64,000 bases of DNA from assembly GCF_008274585.1 (NCBI RefSeq), contig NZ_VTRT01000005.1:186001-250000 (forward strand), read 5' to 3'. How positions within the stretch are numbered: position 1 is the first letter of the stretch; every line of letters begins with the position of its first letter. The translations under genes and the position numbers were made by a program. The notes beneath the pieces were generated by a model. That model did no database searches and was not told where the DNA came from. It saw only the letters and a program-made list of their open reading frames with translations. This DNA is from Pedobacter sp. BS3 (GTDB lineage Bacteria; Bacteroidota; Bacteroidia; Sphingobacteriales; Sphingobacteriaceae). Shown in pieces: positions 42,490 through 52,045 of this stretch.

Positions 42490-43476
42490 TTATAAAGAAG
42501 CAGGATTAACTGTAGTGGTTACAAAATTTATGATGTTTTTTTCGTCTATCTGCCACATGCACTTAAAATGTCCTTTGGGGCATTTCGCTAAGCCAAATTT
42601 AGAACAGGGGCGACAGGGCAATGTAACACCAGCTTCCAAAACACGATCAACTTTATAGGGTTGTACGCCCAATAATTCGGGTACGGTACTGCCCCAGATG
42701 GAAACAATGGGCTTATTAAAAGCTTCGGCTATGTGCGTTAACCCGGTATCAAAACCAATAACAGTGCTTGCTTGGGAAACGAGGAATACAGATTCATCCA
42801 ATGTTAGTGTGCCGCATGCGTTAAAAATGGAAGCAGTACTCTTTTCTTCGATTTCACGGGCATTATGCACAACATCTTTTCCTCCCAACAGCACAATAGG
42901 ATAATTTAGCCGGTTACAAATTGAAATCACTTTTTCGTTAGGCATCCTTTTGGTGAAATGAGTTGCCCCAATGATAAAAGCTATATAACCGTTTGAAAAA
43001 GCCGGGGGAAGCAGTGTTGAAAGGTTATGCTCCTGTTTGAAAAAATAATCAATCGGTTTATTGTCGTTTATAATGCCTAAGGGAGCTACAGCCTTAAAAT
43101 ACCTGTCAACTAAATGCACCGGTGGAACCAGGTTTTTTTTGAATTTCAGGCTAAGCCACTTTAGCAGTGATTGTTTATTATACGTGCTTGAAGGAATACG
43201 TGTTTGCAGTTTAATGATACTTGTCCGGAGGTTCCGGTGCAAATCGACCAGGTAATCATAATGCTCGCTTTTAATTTCTTCAATCGTTTCCTTTAGGGAT
43301 GGTTTCAGCAGAAGCAGCTTATCAACATAAGGATTGTTATCGTACAGGTAACTGAAAGCAGGCTTGGTAAGAAAGTGAACTTCGGCATTGGGTAGCTGCT
43401 TTTTAAGGCAACGCACTATGGGGGTGGTGTAAATAATATCTCCCATAGAACTTAGACGTATCACCAATATCTTCAT
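42490..43476 (-). CDS. Glycosyltransferase family 9 (heptosyltransferase-like)
   Basis: 328 residues from ATG 43476; an in-frame GTG one codon earlier (43479) is possible. Two Rossmann domains: KILVIRLSSMGDIIYTTPIV and GATHFTKRMPNEKVISIC, VIGFDTGLTHIAEAFNKPIV, IWGSTVPELLG. A Cys-rich end (CRPCSKFGLAKC, then CPKGHFKCM) is frequent in Bacteroidota GT9 enzymes. Probably adds a heptose-like sugar to LPS core. Gene order sixA-GT9-polX on one strand with gaps of 8 and 5 bp suggests an operon. Confidence 0.9.
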   Translation of the reverse strand: MKILVIRLSSMGDIIYTTPIVRCLKKQLPNAEVHFLTKPAFSYLYDNNPYVDKLLLLKPSLKETIEEIKSEHYDYLVDLHRNLRTSIIKLQTRIPSSTYNKQSLLKWLSLKFKKNLVPPVHLVDRYFKAVAPLGIINDNKPIDYFFKQEHNLSTLLPPAFSNGYIAFIIGATHFTKRMPNEKVISICNRLNYPIVLLGGKDVVHNAREIEEKSTASIFNACGTLTLDESVFLVSQASTVIGFDTGLTHIAEAFNKPIVSIWGSTVPELLGVQPYKVDRVLEAGVTLPCRPCSKFGLAKCPKGHFKCMWQIDEKNIINFVTTTVNPASL

Positions 43477-43481
43477 CACTT

Positions 43482-45134
43482 CTAACGATTGAAAAACGCC
43501 GTTATCTTATCCAACGAAAATGCGTTTAAACAGTTTGATGCACTAACACCACCCTTTCGGGCAGCCAGAATACCATAGTGCATGTCATAAAATCCGCTGG
43601 TACGGTGAGCATCAGGATTTATCGATAATAATACACCTTTTTCTGTCGCGTAGCGATGCCAGCGCCAGTCCAGGTCAAGGCGAAGCGGATTCGCGTTAAT
43701 CTCCATAACTACGCCATTAGCGGCACAAGCGTCTATTACCTTTTTGTAATCAATGCTGTATCCGCTACGGCTCAATAAAAGTCTTCCGGTAGGATGCCCT
43801 AAAATGGTAATAAATGGGTTCTCAATAGCTTTAATCAGGCGACTGGTAGCTTTTTCCTCGTTCATTTTCAATACAGAATGTACTGATGCCACCACAAAAT
43901 CAAAGGTAGCCAGGATTTCATCCGGGTAATCCAGCGAACCGTCAAATAAAATATCAGATTCTATACCCTTAAATATCCTGAACGGGGCAAGTTCACGGTT
44001 TAGTTCGTCAATTTCTTTCTGCTGGGCCAGTACGCGTTCTTCGGTTAAGCCGTTTGCGTAAAACGCCGATTTGGAGTGGTCTGATATGCCCAGGTAATGT
44101 AATTTTAATTCATCACGACAGAACAGCGCCATTTCTTTAATGGTATTCACACCATCACTCCAGGTACTGTGATTGTGCAAGGTTCCCTGCAAATCGGCAA
44201 ATGTAATTAGCTGCGGTAACGTGCCGTTTTCGGCTTCGCGGATTTCGGTTAGTCCTTCGCGTAGCTCAGGCTCAATATATGCCAGCCCCCCGGCTTTATA
44301 GATTTCAGCTTCGCTCAACAACTGTACAGGCGTACTGATGCGTTTTAAAACTTCCTGTACATGCTCTTCACTGCCCGTTTGTACAAAAAGCTGGTATTTG
44401 AACTCGTTGGCCGGACAGGTTCTGATACAGGTATTTAGCCCTGAAATAGTTGTTATCTGCAATTCGGTATCGCCTTTCAGACTAATTTCAGCATCGGGAA
44501 ACAGGTCATCAATAGCAGGCATTTCTGTACCGGCAATAAGTATATCCAGCGAGGTGATTACCTCACAACAACGCCTGAACTGCCCGGTGAATGCAACCTG
44601 TTCGGTATTTAGCCTGGCTTTCAGTGCTTGCAGTAAATCGGTTGCGTAAGCTTCAATTTGTGCATATAAAAAGCAGCCGTTGCTGGCAATTTTAAATTCG
44701 ATGGCGTTTTTTATCTCGAGCTGGGTTTTCAGTCCAAAGCCTTTAGCTTCAATAAGCCGGTTCTCGTTACAGGCGTACAGCAGTTCGCCCAGCGATTCAA
44801 TGCCCAGCTCTTTCCAGATAATTTTTACCTTTTTGGGGCCTAAGCCTTTTACAGACATAATCTCCAGCACACCTTCGGGGGTTTGGTCGAGCAGGAATTG
44901 TAACTCGGCAATTGTTCCATCACTGAGTAGCTCCTGTATTTTCCCGGCCGTGCTTTTGCCGATACCGTCAATCACTGCCATTTCGTCGGGAGATTTTTGG
45001 GCGATGGCAAAAGGTAATTTGTCGATTTTGAAGGCCGCGTTAGCCATAGAACGTACTTTGAACGGGTTTTCGTCGTATAGTTCCATTAGTTGGCTAAACA
45101 AGCGGAAGGTTCTGGCAATAGTTTTGTTTTCCAT
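43482..45134 (-). CDS. polX: PolX-type protein with PHP domain; polymerase site degenerate
   Basis: 550 residues. N-terminal HhH/lyase-like region about 1-150, polymerase-X palm about 170-300, PHP phosphoesterase about 315-545. PHP metal motifs are intact: LHNHSTWSDG (His320, His322), GISDHS, GIESDIL, ASVHSV, GHPTGR, INPDAHR. The palm reads EVITSLDILIAG at 191-202 where active enzymes have a DxD pair, so the first Asp is Ser195; the third acidic residue also cannot be found (the region reads GLNTCIRTCPANEFK). Likely a 3'-5' exonuclease or phosphoesterase without polymerase activity. Confidence 0.9.
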   Translation of the reverse strand: MENKTIARTFRLFSQLMELYDENPFKVRSMANAAFKIDKLPFAIAQKSPDEMAVIDGIGKSTAGKIQELLSDGTIAELQFLLDQTPEGVLEIMSVKGLGPKKVKIIWKELGIESLGELLYACNENRLIEAKGFGLKTQLEIKNAIEFKIASNGCFLYAQIEAYATDLLQALKARLNTEQVAFTGQFRRCCEVITSLDILIAGTEMPAIDDLFPDAEISLKGDTELQITTISGLNTCIRTCPANEFKYQLFVQTGSEEHVQEVLKRISTPVQLLSEAEIYKAGGLAYIEPELREGLTEIREAENGTLPQLITFADLQGTLHNHSTWSDGVNTIKEMALFCRDELKLHYLGISDHSKSAFYANGLTEERVLAQQKEIDELNRELAPFRIFKGIESDILFDGSLDYPDEILATFDFVVASVHSVLKMNEEKATSRLIKAIENPFITILGHPTGRLLLSRSGYSIDYKKVIDACAANGVVMEINANPLRLDLDWRWHRYATEKGVLLSINPDAHRTSGFYDMHYGILAARKGGVSASNCLNAFSLDKITAFFNR

Positions 45135-45191
45135 TCAGGAATCAAAAGTAGTAAAATCTGCTGCGTGATGCTATTTAAAGGAGAAAAGTAA

Positions 45192-46019
45192 ATGTCTCAA
45201 TGGAATGATTTCAAAAAACTAACCCGCGATTTGCCCGTTCAGGAGCAATTGATGCCGGTGTTATTTATCGGCCATGGTTCGCCCATGAATGGGATAGAAG
45301 ATAATGAATTCAGCCGAACCTGGTCGGCTATGGCAAAACAAATACTGGTTCCTCAGGCTGTGCTGGTTATTTCGGCACACTGGTTTACCCGTGGAACGCA
45401 CATAACTGCTATGGATTTTCCGCCAACTATCCATGATTTTTATGGGTTTCCGCTGGCATTGTTTAATGTAACCTATCCGGCTCCCGGCGATGCTGAGCTT
45501 GCAAAAAAAACAGCAGGGTTAATTCATAGCACTCCTGTCGGCTTAGACCACGATTGGGGACTTGACCACGGCGCCTGGACAGTAGTAAAGCACATGTACC
45601 CGGAAGCGAATATCCCGGTATTACAGCTCAGTATAGATTATACTAAACCACCGAAGTTTCATTACGAACTGGCAAAGGAAATTTATGCTTTACGTAAAAA
45701 AGGCGTGCTGATTTTAGGCAGCGGGAACATGGTGCATAATTTACGTATCATGGACTGGAAAATGATTCATGGCGGTGGCTATGACTGGGCGCTGGAAATG
45801 AATACTGTATTCAAAAACCTTATTGCGAATAATGAGCATCAGAAGCTGGTTAATTATGAGTCCCTGGGCAGAGAGGCATCGCTTGCCATACCTACACCGG
45901 AGCATTATTTGCCGTTGTTATATACCTTAGGAGTAAAAGGAGAGCGGGAACCGGTTTCGTTTTTTAACGATAAAGCAGTGGGAGGCTCCTTAACCATGAC
46001 CTCGGTAAAAGTGGGATAG
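45192..46019 (+). CDS. ygiD: Extradiol dioxygenase, 4,5-DOPA dioxygenase family
   Basis: 275 residues. LigB-type motifs: PVLFIGHGSPMNGIEDNEF, LVISAHWFTRGTH, LDHDWGLDHGAWTVVKHM and ILGSGNMVHNLRIMDW. His residues of GHG, SAHW and DHGAW bind the Fe or Zn. This protein family opens catechol-like rings; the natural substrate in bacteria is often unknown. Divergent from polX. Confidence 0.9.
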   Translation: MSQWNDFKKLTRDLPVQEQLMPVLFIGHGSPMNGIEDNEFSRTWSAMAKQILVPQAVLVISAHWFTRGTHITAMDFPPTIHDFYGFPLALFNVTYPAPGDAELAKKTAGLIHSTPVGLDHDWGLDHGAWTVVKHMYPEANIPVLQLSIDYTKPPKFHYELAKEIYALRKKGVLILGSGNMVHNLRIMDWKMIHGGGYDWALEMNTVFKNLIANNEHQKLVNYESLGREASLAIPTPEHYLPLLYTLGVKGEREPVSFFNDKAVGGSLTMTSVKVG

Positions 46020-46044
46020 CAGTTATTCTTTGTACTATTTTGTG

Positions 46045-46052
46045 TATATTTG
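46045..46052 (+). promoter_or_regulatory. Perfect -7 box TATATTTG before the small gene
   Basis: TATATTTG matches TAnnTTTG exactly and lies 4 bp before ATG 46057, so the transcript would be leaderless or nearly so. No clear TTTG at the -33 position. Confidence 0.35.
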
Positions 46053-46056
46053 AATA

Positions 46057-46254
46057 ATGGGCAGGTTAAAAATATACGATACATCCATCCCGCTTGAACA
46101 TATTGTCAATGAGCGTGAGGGTCAGTATCTCAGTCGTTCCGGCGAGGGTAAACTGAAAGCCCTGCTTCATCTTAATCACGTTGCCGTACAATTGAACGGT
46201 GGTAAGCCGCTTAAATATCCGCAGGGCAGGGGCATCATTATTCGTAAACCTTAA
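46057..46254 (+). CDS. Small conserved-looking hypothetical protein
   Basis: 65 residues, basic: MGRLKIYDTSIPLEHIVNER, then KLKALLHLNHVAVQLNGGKP. No domain recognised. A perfect -7 box stands just upstream, and the gene lies directly ahead of a nucleotidyltransferase remnant, which suggests a two-gene module, possibly a partner of the nucleotidyltransferase. Function unknown. Confidence 0.5.
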   Translation: MGRLKIYDTSIPLEHIVNEREGQYLSRSGEGKLKALLHLNHVAVQLNGGKPLKYPQGRGIIIRKP

Positions 46255-46292
46255 TTTTAAACTTTCGACTTTAAACTTTCAACTCCACCATC

Positions 46293-46769
46293 GTGTCTTT
46301 TGATAGTGAAAATTCCGAAATGCTGCAACTGGTTAGCACCTTCCGGCATTAGGTAAGGTATTTAATTGTGGGTGGCTTTGCGGTAAACCAATATGGCTAT
46401 AATCGCACAACAGGTGATTTGGATATTTACCTGAAGGATACACCGGAAAACAGGAAAAACTTAATTAACGCGTTAAGCGATATGGGCTACGGTCAGTACG
46501 ATATGTTGATGGAAGTGCCTATTATTGCCGGTTACTGTGAGGTACTGATGGATGATGGCCTGTATGTAGATTTAATGACCGATATTCCGGGGCTGGATAA
46601 AGCCAGGTTCGATGAATACGACGAAATGGCAACCATAACCCTTGTTGGCGATATTGAGCTGCATTTTTTGCATTACAATCACCTGATAGCTAATAAAAAA
46701 GCAACTAACCGGTTAAAAGACCAGCTTGACATTGCCGAGCTGGAACGCATCAATAAAAACCGGGAATAA
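46293..46769 (+). pseudogene. Nucleotidyltransferase (MNT/AbiEii-like) with an internal amber codon
   Basis: Frame from GTG 46293 reads SFDSENSEMLQLVSTFRH, then TAG at 46350-46352, then VRYLIVGGFAVNQYGYNR and TTGDLDIYL, where GG and DLD are the nucleotidyltransferase site. Homologs have a Gln or similar here (HQVRYLIVGG), so CAG to TAG is likely. The part after the stop could restart at GTG 46368 (133 residues), retaining DLD. Convergent with sppA, 5 bp apart. Confidence 0.65.
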
Positions 46770-46774
46770 TTTCT

Positions 46775-48532
46775 CTAATTAATAGTAATATAATACGGCA
46801 AGCGAGCCTGTATACCGGTAGAACGTAAAGCTTCCTGCACTTGTCCATAATATTTATACTGGTCGCCGAGCTGTAACTTGGTAAAATAATCTTTGAGCTT
46901 ATCGCCGGAATTATCTAGCAGTGATTGCAGCGGACTTTTAATGGCCGGATAGCTTACAATTTTATAATCTGATATTTTAGCCATTTTAGCGGCCGATTTT
47001 ACAGCGTCATCAATATTGCCTAAGCGGTCAACCAGGCCGTTTTTTACCGCCTGGGCGCCGGTCCAGACACGTCCCTGGCCAATACTGTTAATATAAGCCT
47101 GCTCTTTTTTACGTCCTTCGGCTACGTGTTTGGTAAAGCCATTATAAATGCGGTTAACTTCGTTCTGTATAATAACTTTTTCGGCATCGGTAAGCGGACG
47201 GGTGATATTGCCTAAATCTGAAAATTTGCCGGTTTTTACACCATCAAAGGTAATCCCCAGCTTATGGTTAAAGAATTTCTGCATATTCGGAATGATACCG
47301 AATACGCCAATGGAGCCGGTTATGGTATTCGGTTCGGCAAAAATGGAATCGGCTGCACAGGAGATATAGTAGCCGCCGGAAGCCGCCAAATCGCCCATAG
47401 ATACGATAACCGGTTTTACCTTTTTGGTTAGCACTACTTCACGCCAAATCACATCCGAAGCCAGTGCGCTGCCTCCCGGCGAATTCACCCGCAAAACCAC
47501 AGCTTTTACCTTTTTGTCGGTACGTGCCTTACGAATTGCCCTTGAAATACGTTCTGAACCCATTGTTTCATCGTTACCTTCGCCGCCGGTAATCTCGCCG
47601 GAAGCGTAGACTACGGCAATACGCTTGTCATTATCGCCGCCTGAACCGGAATCTTTCGCGTCATTATAATCGGTAAGAGAAACCGATTTAATGTCGGCAT
47701 CCTTATCAATATCCAGTCGCTTTCTCAGGTCTGCCAGAACCTCATCTTTATAGGCTAAGGCATCGGCTAATTTATATTGCACTGCTTCAGATGCATTCTG
47801 TACTTTCAGGTCGTTGGCTATCGCGAAAAGCGAATCTTTCACAATGCCGCGGCTTGAAGCTATCTGGGTAAGGAAATGGTCGTACATGGAACCAACAAAC
47901 GAAGTAACCTGCAAGCGGTTCGCGTCGCTCATCTTATCTAAAATAAAGGGCTCAACCGCACTCTTAAATGTCCCTACACGAATTACCTGTGGTTCAATTT
48001 CTAACTTATCAAGCGTGCCTTTAAAGAAGGTAAGCTCAGCGCCAAATCCCTTAAATTCAAGCAGCCCTTCGGGGTTAAGATAAACTTTATCGGCAACAGA
48101 AGCCAGGTAATAGGCGCCCTGGGTATAGACTTCGCTGTAAGCGACAATGAATTTTTTTGACTTTTTAAACTCAAGCAAAGCATTACGGATTTCCTCTACA
48201 GTAGCCATTCCTGCCTGAACGCTGGATAAATCGAGATAAATACCTTTTATCCGGGAATCGGAAGCTGCTTTTTTAATGCTGGACAGGATGTCATTCAATC
48301 CCAGGCTCTTATCTTCGTTTATCCCCATATAGGTGAGCGGATTTTTAACGGTACGTTCCTTTATAGGATAAGCCAGGTCGATATGCAAAACAGAGTTGTT
48401 GGCCACGTCGGTATTTTTTTCTGCGGAACTAATGACTACGCTTATGGCAATAAGCGCAATAACGAACAGTATAAAGGCAGAGAGGATAAATCCTACGACT
48501 GAGGCAAGTACAAATTTGAAGAACTGTTTCAT
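46775..48532 (-). CDS. sppA: Signal peptide peptidase SppA, 67-kDa type
   Basis: 585 residues. One N-terminal membrane helix, then two tandem S49 domains (about 50-300 and 300-560). The catalytic Ser lies in MGDLAASGGYYISCA (about residue 388), and the Lys base in the first half (VAYSEVYTQGAYYLASVADK). Digests signal peptides left in the membrane. The second half matches the catalytic motif best. Faces the nucleotidyltransferase remnant; no operon partner. Confidence 0.93.
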   Translation of the reverse strand: MKQFFKFVLASVVGFILSAFILFVIALIAISVVISSAEKNTDVANNSVLHIDLAYPIKERTVKNPLTYMGINEDKSLGLNDILSSIKKAASDSRIKGIYLDLSSVQAGMATVEEIRNALLEFKKSKKFIVAYSEVYTQGAYYLASVADKVYLNPEGLLEFKGFGAELTFFKGTLDKLEIEPQVIRVGTFKSAVEPFILDKMSDANRLQVTSFVGSMYDHFLTQIASSRGIVKDSLFAIANDLKVQNASEAVQYKLADALAYKDEVLADLRKRLDIDKDADIKSVSLTDYNDAKDSGSGGDNDKRIAVVYASGEITGGEGNDETMGSERISRAIRKARTDKKVKAVVLRVNSPGGSALASDVIWREVVLTKKVKPVIVSMGDLAASGGYYISCAADSIFAEPNTITGSIGVFGIIPNMQKFFNHKLGITFDGVKTGKFSDLGNITRPLTDAEKVIIQNEVNRIYNGFTKHVAEGRKKEQAYINSIGQGRVWTGAQAVKNGLVDRLGNIDDAVKSAAKMAKISDYKIVSYPAIKSPLQSLLDNSGDKLKDYFTKLQLGDQYKYYGQVQEALRSTGIQARLPYYITIN

Positions 48533-48599
48533 ATCAGATTTCTATTATAACTGCTGGAATTATTTGAATGTTTATAAAACATTCAATGGTTCTTTGCAA

Positions 48600-48640
48600 T
48601 TTTTTGACTTTTTAATTTTGACTTTTAACTTTTTACTTAG
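48600..48640. repeat. GACTTTT tract repeat
   Basis: TTTTTTGACTTTTTAATTTT then GACTTTTAACTTTTTAC. Same family as 34681-34800 and 62689-62718. Confidence 0.45.
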
Positions 48641-48717
48641 CACCACAAGTATACAAAAATAGAGTGGTTGACCGCTTATATGTTACAATCTAACGCCGGA
48701 AAATTTACTTTTGTTGG

Positions 48718-49203
48718 ATGAACAGAGTTTTTTTGCTGCTGGGTAGTAATCTGGGCGACAGGTTCAGCTATCTGAAGCAAGCTATAACGTTGATTAGCAG
48801 ACATATCGGTCAGGTAGTGCGTCAGTCGGCCGTGTACGAAACAGCCTCGTGGGGTAATGAGCAGCAGCCCGATTACCTGAACCAGGTGCTGGAGATTGAA
48901 ACTAAATTATCGCCGGAAGATTTACTAAGCCAAGTGCTGAAGATAGAGAAAACGATGGGCCGTATCCGCCATGAAAAGTGGGGGGCACGTATTATTGATA
49001 TTGATATTTTATTTTATGATAACCGGATAGTTGATGAGAGCGATCTTATTATCCCGCACCCGTACTTGCACCAGCGACGTTTTACGCTGGTACCTTTGGT
49101 AGAGTTGGCGCCTGACTTTATGCACCCGAAGCTGAAACAACCGCTCAAAGAGTTGCTCGAAGCATTAACAGATAACCTTGAAGTGCGAAAAGTTATTGGA
49201 TAG
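48718..49203 (+). CDS. folK: 2-amino-4-hydroxy-6-hydroxymethyldihydropteridine pyrophosphokinase
   Basis: 161 residues, normal length. Folate biosynthesis: transfers pyrophosphate from ATP to hydroxymethyl-dihydropterin. LLLGSNLGDRFSYLKQAI, VYETASWGNEQQPDYLNQV, IEKTMGRIRHEKWGARIID and IDILFYDN with the HPYLHQRRF ending are diagnostic. A TACTTTTG (perfect -7 type) at 48706-48713 lies just before the ATG. Confidence 0.95.
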   Translation: MNRVFLLLGSNLGDRFSYLKQAITLISRHIGQVVRQSAVYETASWGNEQQPDYLNQVLEIETKLSPEDLLSQVLKIEKTMGRIRHEKWGARIIDIDILFYDNRIVDESDLIIPHPYLHQRRFTLVPLVELAPDFMHPKLKQPLKELLEALTDNLEVRKVIG

Positions 49204-49292
49204 CCTGCTGCTGTTTAAACAGAATGGTGTGGATGATTAATCGGCAGAATTTTTAATTTTAACCTGTAAATTTAAAACCTAAACTATTTATT

Positions 49293-49658
49293 ATGTCAGA
49301 AAATACGCAACTGTGGAATATGTCCTATCTCAACGAGATTACCGGTGGCAGCAAAGAATTTATTATTGAAATGATTGATGTGTTTTTAATGCAAACACCC
49401 GGTTATTTTGAGGAATTGCTTGAGGCTGTTCAGAATGCCGATTGGAAAACGGTAGGAGATGTAGCCCATAAAATAAAACCTACGCTGGCATTTATGGGTG
49501 CAGATCAGGCCAGGGAAGATATGCAAACCGTGGAGCGGAATGCCCGCAATCTGGAGAACCTGGATGGCTTGCCGTCAAAAGTTAATGCCCTTCATGAAAT
49601 CTGTACATTGCTGTTTGCACAGTTAAAGGAGTATAAGGCGCAGCTTGAAGCAGAGTAA
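49293..49658 (+). CDS. Hpt-domain phosphotransfer protein
   Basis: 121 residues, a single histidine-phosphotransfer helix bundle. The phosphorylatable His59 is in VAHKIKPTLAFMG; the surrounding helices (EFIIEMIDVFLMQTPGYFEE) fit. A free-standing Hpt normally relays phosphate between a hybrid kinase and a response regulator, neither of which is in the window. Convergent with pssA, 4 bp apart. Confidence 0.85.
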   Translation: MSENTQLWNMSYLNEITGGSKEFIIEMIDVFLMQTPGYFEELLEAVQNADWKTVGDVAHKIKPTLAFMGADQAREDMQTVERNARNLENLDGLPSKVNALHEICTLLFAQLKEYKAQLEAE

Positions 49659-49662
49659 AATC

Positions 49663-50355
49663 TCACACCCTTGCTTGTATAACCGACAGGATAATATATC
49701 CAAAAATAATGACGGGAATAGCGGCGAATTGAGCGATAATGATCAATGCCAGGCTTGCCGCAACCAAAATGTACCGGAAAAGATTCTCTTTGATTCCCAG
49801 TGATTTAAATTTGAGCGAGAACAACGGAATTTCAGCTACCAGCAACAGGCTCATTCCCAGGCTGAAGATGAGCAGGAAATAAGGATTGTGGATAAAGTCG
49901 GCTAAAAAGGTATTATCGCCCGCTACAATAAACGGGAGCGAAGCAATCAGCATGGCGTTTGCCGGTGTGGGCAAACCAATAAAATTTTCGGTTTGGCGTT
50001 CATCGATATTGAATTTGGCCAATCGCAGTGCTGAAAATATAGCAATCAGAAAAGCCGAATAATTAAGATACGGACTTACGTCTGCCAGTTGCGGTGCTTC
50101 TAAAAACAACTGGTAAATAATTATTGCCGGCAACAATCCAAAACTGATCACATCCGCCAGCGAATCCAGTTGCTTGCCAATTTCTGAATAAGCTTTCAGT
50201 AAACGGGCGAGCATCCCGTCCAGGAAATCAAAGATGGCGGCAATAAAGATGGCATATCCGGCGCTCTTTAAATCGCCGTTAAAGGCAAATACAATACCTA
50301 CGCATCCGCTAAACAGGTTTAAGCAAGTTACCGTGTTTGGAATATGCTTTTTCAT
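49663..50355 (-). CDS. pssA: CDP-diacylglycerol--serine O-phosphatidyltransferase
   Basis: 230 residues. The CDP-alcohol phosphotransferase motif DG(x2)AR(x8)G(x3)D(x3)D is present as DGMLARLLKAYSEIGKQLDS (about 47-66) continuing LAD. Six or so membrane helices. Makes phosphatidylserine, precursor of phosphatidylethanolamine. Divides from rho by a short gap containing a strong hairpin. Confidence 0.93.
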   Translation of the reverse strand: MKKHIPNTVTCLNLFSGCVGIVFAFNGDLKSAGYAIFIAAIFDFLDGMLARLLKAYSEIGKQLDSLADVISFGLLPAIIIYQLFLEAPQLADVSPYLNYSAFLIAIFSALRLAKFNIDERQTENFIGLPTPANAMLIASLPFIVAGDNTFLADFIHNPYFLLIFSLGMSLLLVAEIPLFSLKFKSLGIKENLFRYILVAASLALIIIAQFAAIPVIIFGYIILSVIQARV

Positions 50356-50377
50356 AGCTGCGCAAGACTTAAGTGGA

Positions 50378-50416
50378 GGGTTTAAGGTGTAAGGTAAAAC
50401 CTTATACCTTAAACCT
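50378..50416. repeat. Long near-perfect hairpin between pssA and rho
   Basis: GGGTTTAAGGTGTAAGGT (50378-50395), loop AAA, ACCTTATACCTTAAACCT (50399-50416): 17-18 bp paired. The arm sequence GGTTTAAGGYGTAAGGT also occurs near 1471. It could terminate rho transcripts but has no T run. Confidence 0.6.
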
Positions 50417-50434
50417 CATGCCTTCAACCTTTAG

Positions 50435-52045
50435 TTATCCGTTCATAGATACTAAAAACTCTTCGTTGGTTTTAGTTCCTCTGATCTGTGTTTGTAAGAA
50501 CTCCATAGCTTCCTGTGAGTTCATATCAGCCAGGTGATTCCGCAATATCCATACACGTTGCAGGGTTTCGCGGTCATGCAGCAAATCGTCGCGGCGTGTG
50601 CTGGATGCTGTAAGGTCGATAGCCGGGAAAATACGTTTGTTGGAAAGCTTGCGATCCAACTGCAATTCCATATTTCCGGTTCCTTTAAACTCTTCAAAAA
50701 TTACTTCATCCATTTTTGAACCAGTATCGATCAGCGCTGTGGCCAATATGGTAAGTGAGCCGCCATCTTCAATGTTACGGGCAGCACCAAAGAAACGTTT
50801 AGGTTTGTGTAACGCGTTGGCATCAACACCACCCGAAAGTATTTTACCCGATGCCGGTGCAACAGTGTTGTATGCCCGTGCCAGGCGGGTAATAGAGTCA
50901 AGCAGGATAACCACATCATGACCACATTCAACCATACGTTTGGCCTTTTCGAGTACGATATTAGCTATTTTAACATGGCGGTCTGCCGGCTCGTCGAAGG
51001 TAGACGATACCACTTCGGCACGTACGCTACGGGCCATATCGGTTACTTCTTCGGGGCGTTCATCAATCAGTAAGATGATCAGGTAAACCTCCGGATGATT
51101 TTTTGCGATGGCATTGGCAACATCCTTTAACAGGATGGTTTTACCGGTTTTTGGTTGGGCCACAATCAACCCCCGCTGACCTTTACCAATTGGCGTAAAC
51201 AAATCCATGATGCGGGTTGAGTAATTTCCGGCATCGGTAAACAGGTTAAGCCGTTCTGACGGGAACAGGGGCGTAAGGTAATCAAACGGAACACGGTCGC
51301 GAACCTCGGCAGGAATGCGGCCATTGATAGCCTCTACACGTACCAGCGGGAAATATTTTTCGCCTTCTTTAGGCGGACGAATACTTCCACGAACGGTATC
51401 GCCGGTTTTTAAGCCGAATAATTTTATTTGTGATTGCGAAACATAGATATCGTCAGGCGAGGTGAGGTAGTTGTAATCTGAAGACCGCAAAAAGCCGTAA
51501 CCGTCGGGCATGATTTCCAGCACACCTTCGTTTACAATTACATTATCAAAATCCAGGTTAGTAGCTAAGTGCTCGTTGATCTTATCCTGAGCTTTAGCTT
51601 GTGGCGCCTGGTTATCTTTATTTTGTTTGTCAGCTTTTTTAGGCTGATTGTTAATTGCTTTTTCTTCTTCCTGTGCAGGCTCCGAAATTTTTGAAGGTGC
51701 AGTTGCTGCCGAAGCAGTATCCGCCTGGTCAAATAAGGTTTGGTCTGCTGCCGGTTGATCGCTTTTGCGCATCTTGGTAACAGGAACTGCCTGTTTTGTT
51801 ACGGTACGGGTACGTTTGGCACGCGGTTTTACTTCCTGATCAGGTTCAGCTATAGGGCTTTCATTTGAATGATCGGCAGCCTGTGCAGCGCTTTCTTTAG
51901 CAGCTTGTATCAACTGCTCCTGTTCTCTGATCTGGTTAATAAGTTCTTGTTTCCGTAAGCCTTCTACATTGGCTAACCCATAGGTTTTTGCAATTTCACG
52001 AAGCTCAGATACGAGCTTGTCGCTCAAATCGGTGGTATTTAACAT
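50435..52045 (-). CDS. rho: Transcription termination factor Rho with long N-terminal insertion
   Basis: 536 residues against about 420 in E. coli. SAP-like Rho-N helix about 5-45 ([20 protein letters not shown]), a charged, Ala/Gln/Lys-rich low-complexity insertion about 48-160, cold-shock RNA-binding domain about 165-235 ([15 protein letters not shown]), then the RecA-like ATPase with Walker [30 protein letters not shown] and the Q/R loops. The insertion is typical of Bacteroidota Rho and probably disordered; in Bacteroides a region of this kind has been linked to condensate formation (recalled). Confidence 0.96.
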   Translation of the reverse strand: MLNTTDLSDKLVSELREIAKTYGLANVEGLRKQELINQIREQEQLIQAAKESAAQAADHSNESPIAEPDQEVKPRAKRTRTVTKQAVPVTKMRKSDQPAADQTLFDQADTASAATAPSKISEPAQEEEKAINNQPKKADKQNKDNQAPQAKAQDKINEHLATNLDFDNVIVNEGVLEIMPDGYGFLRSSDYNYLTSPDDIYVSQSQIKLFGLKTGDTVRGSIRPPKEGEKYFPLVRVEAINGRIPAEVRDRVPFDYLTPLFPSERLNLFTDAGNYSTRIMDLFTPIGKGQRGLIVAQPKTGKTILLKDVANAIAKNHPEVYLIILLIDERPEEVTDMARSVRAEVVSSTFDEPADRHVKIANIVLEKAKRMVECGHDVVILLDSITRLARAYNTVAPASGKILSGGVDANALHKPKRFFGAARNIEDGGSLTILATALIDTGSKMDEVIFEEFKGTGNMELQLDRKLSNKRIFPAIDLTASSTRRDDLLHDRETLQRVWILRNHLADMNSQEAMEFLQTQIRGTKTNEEFLVSMNG

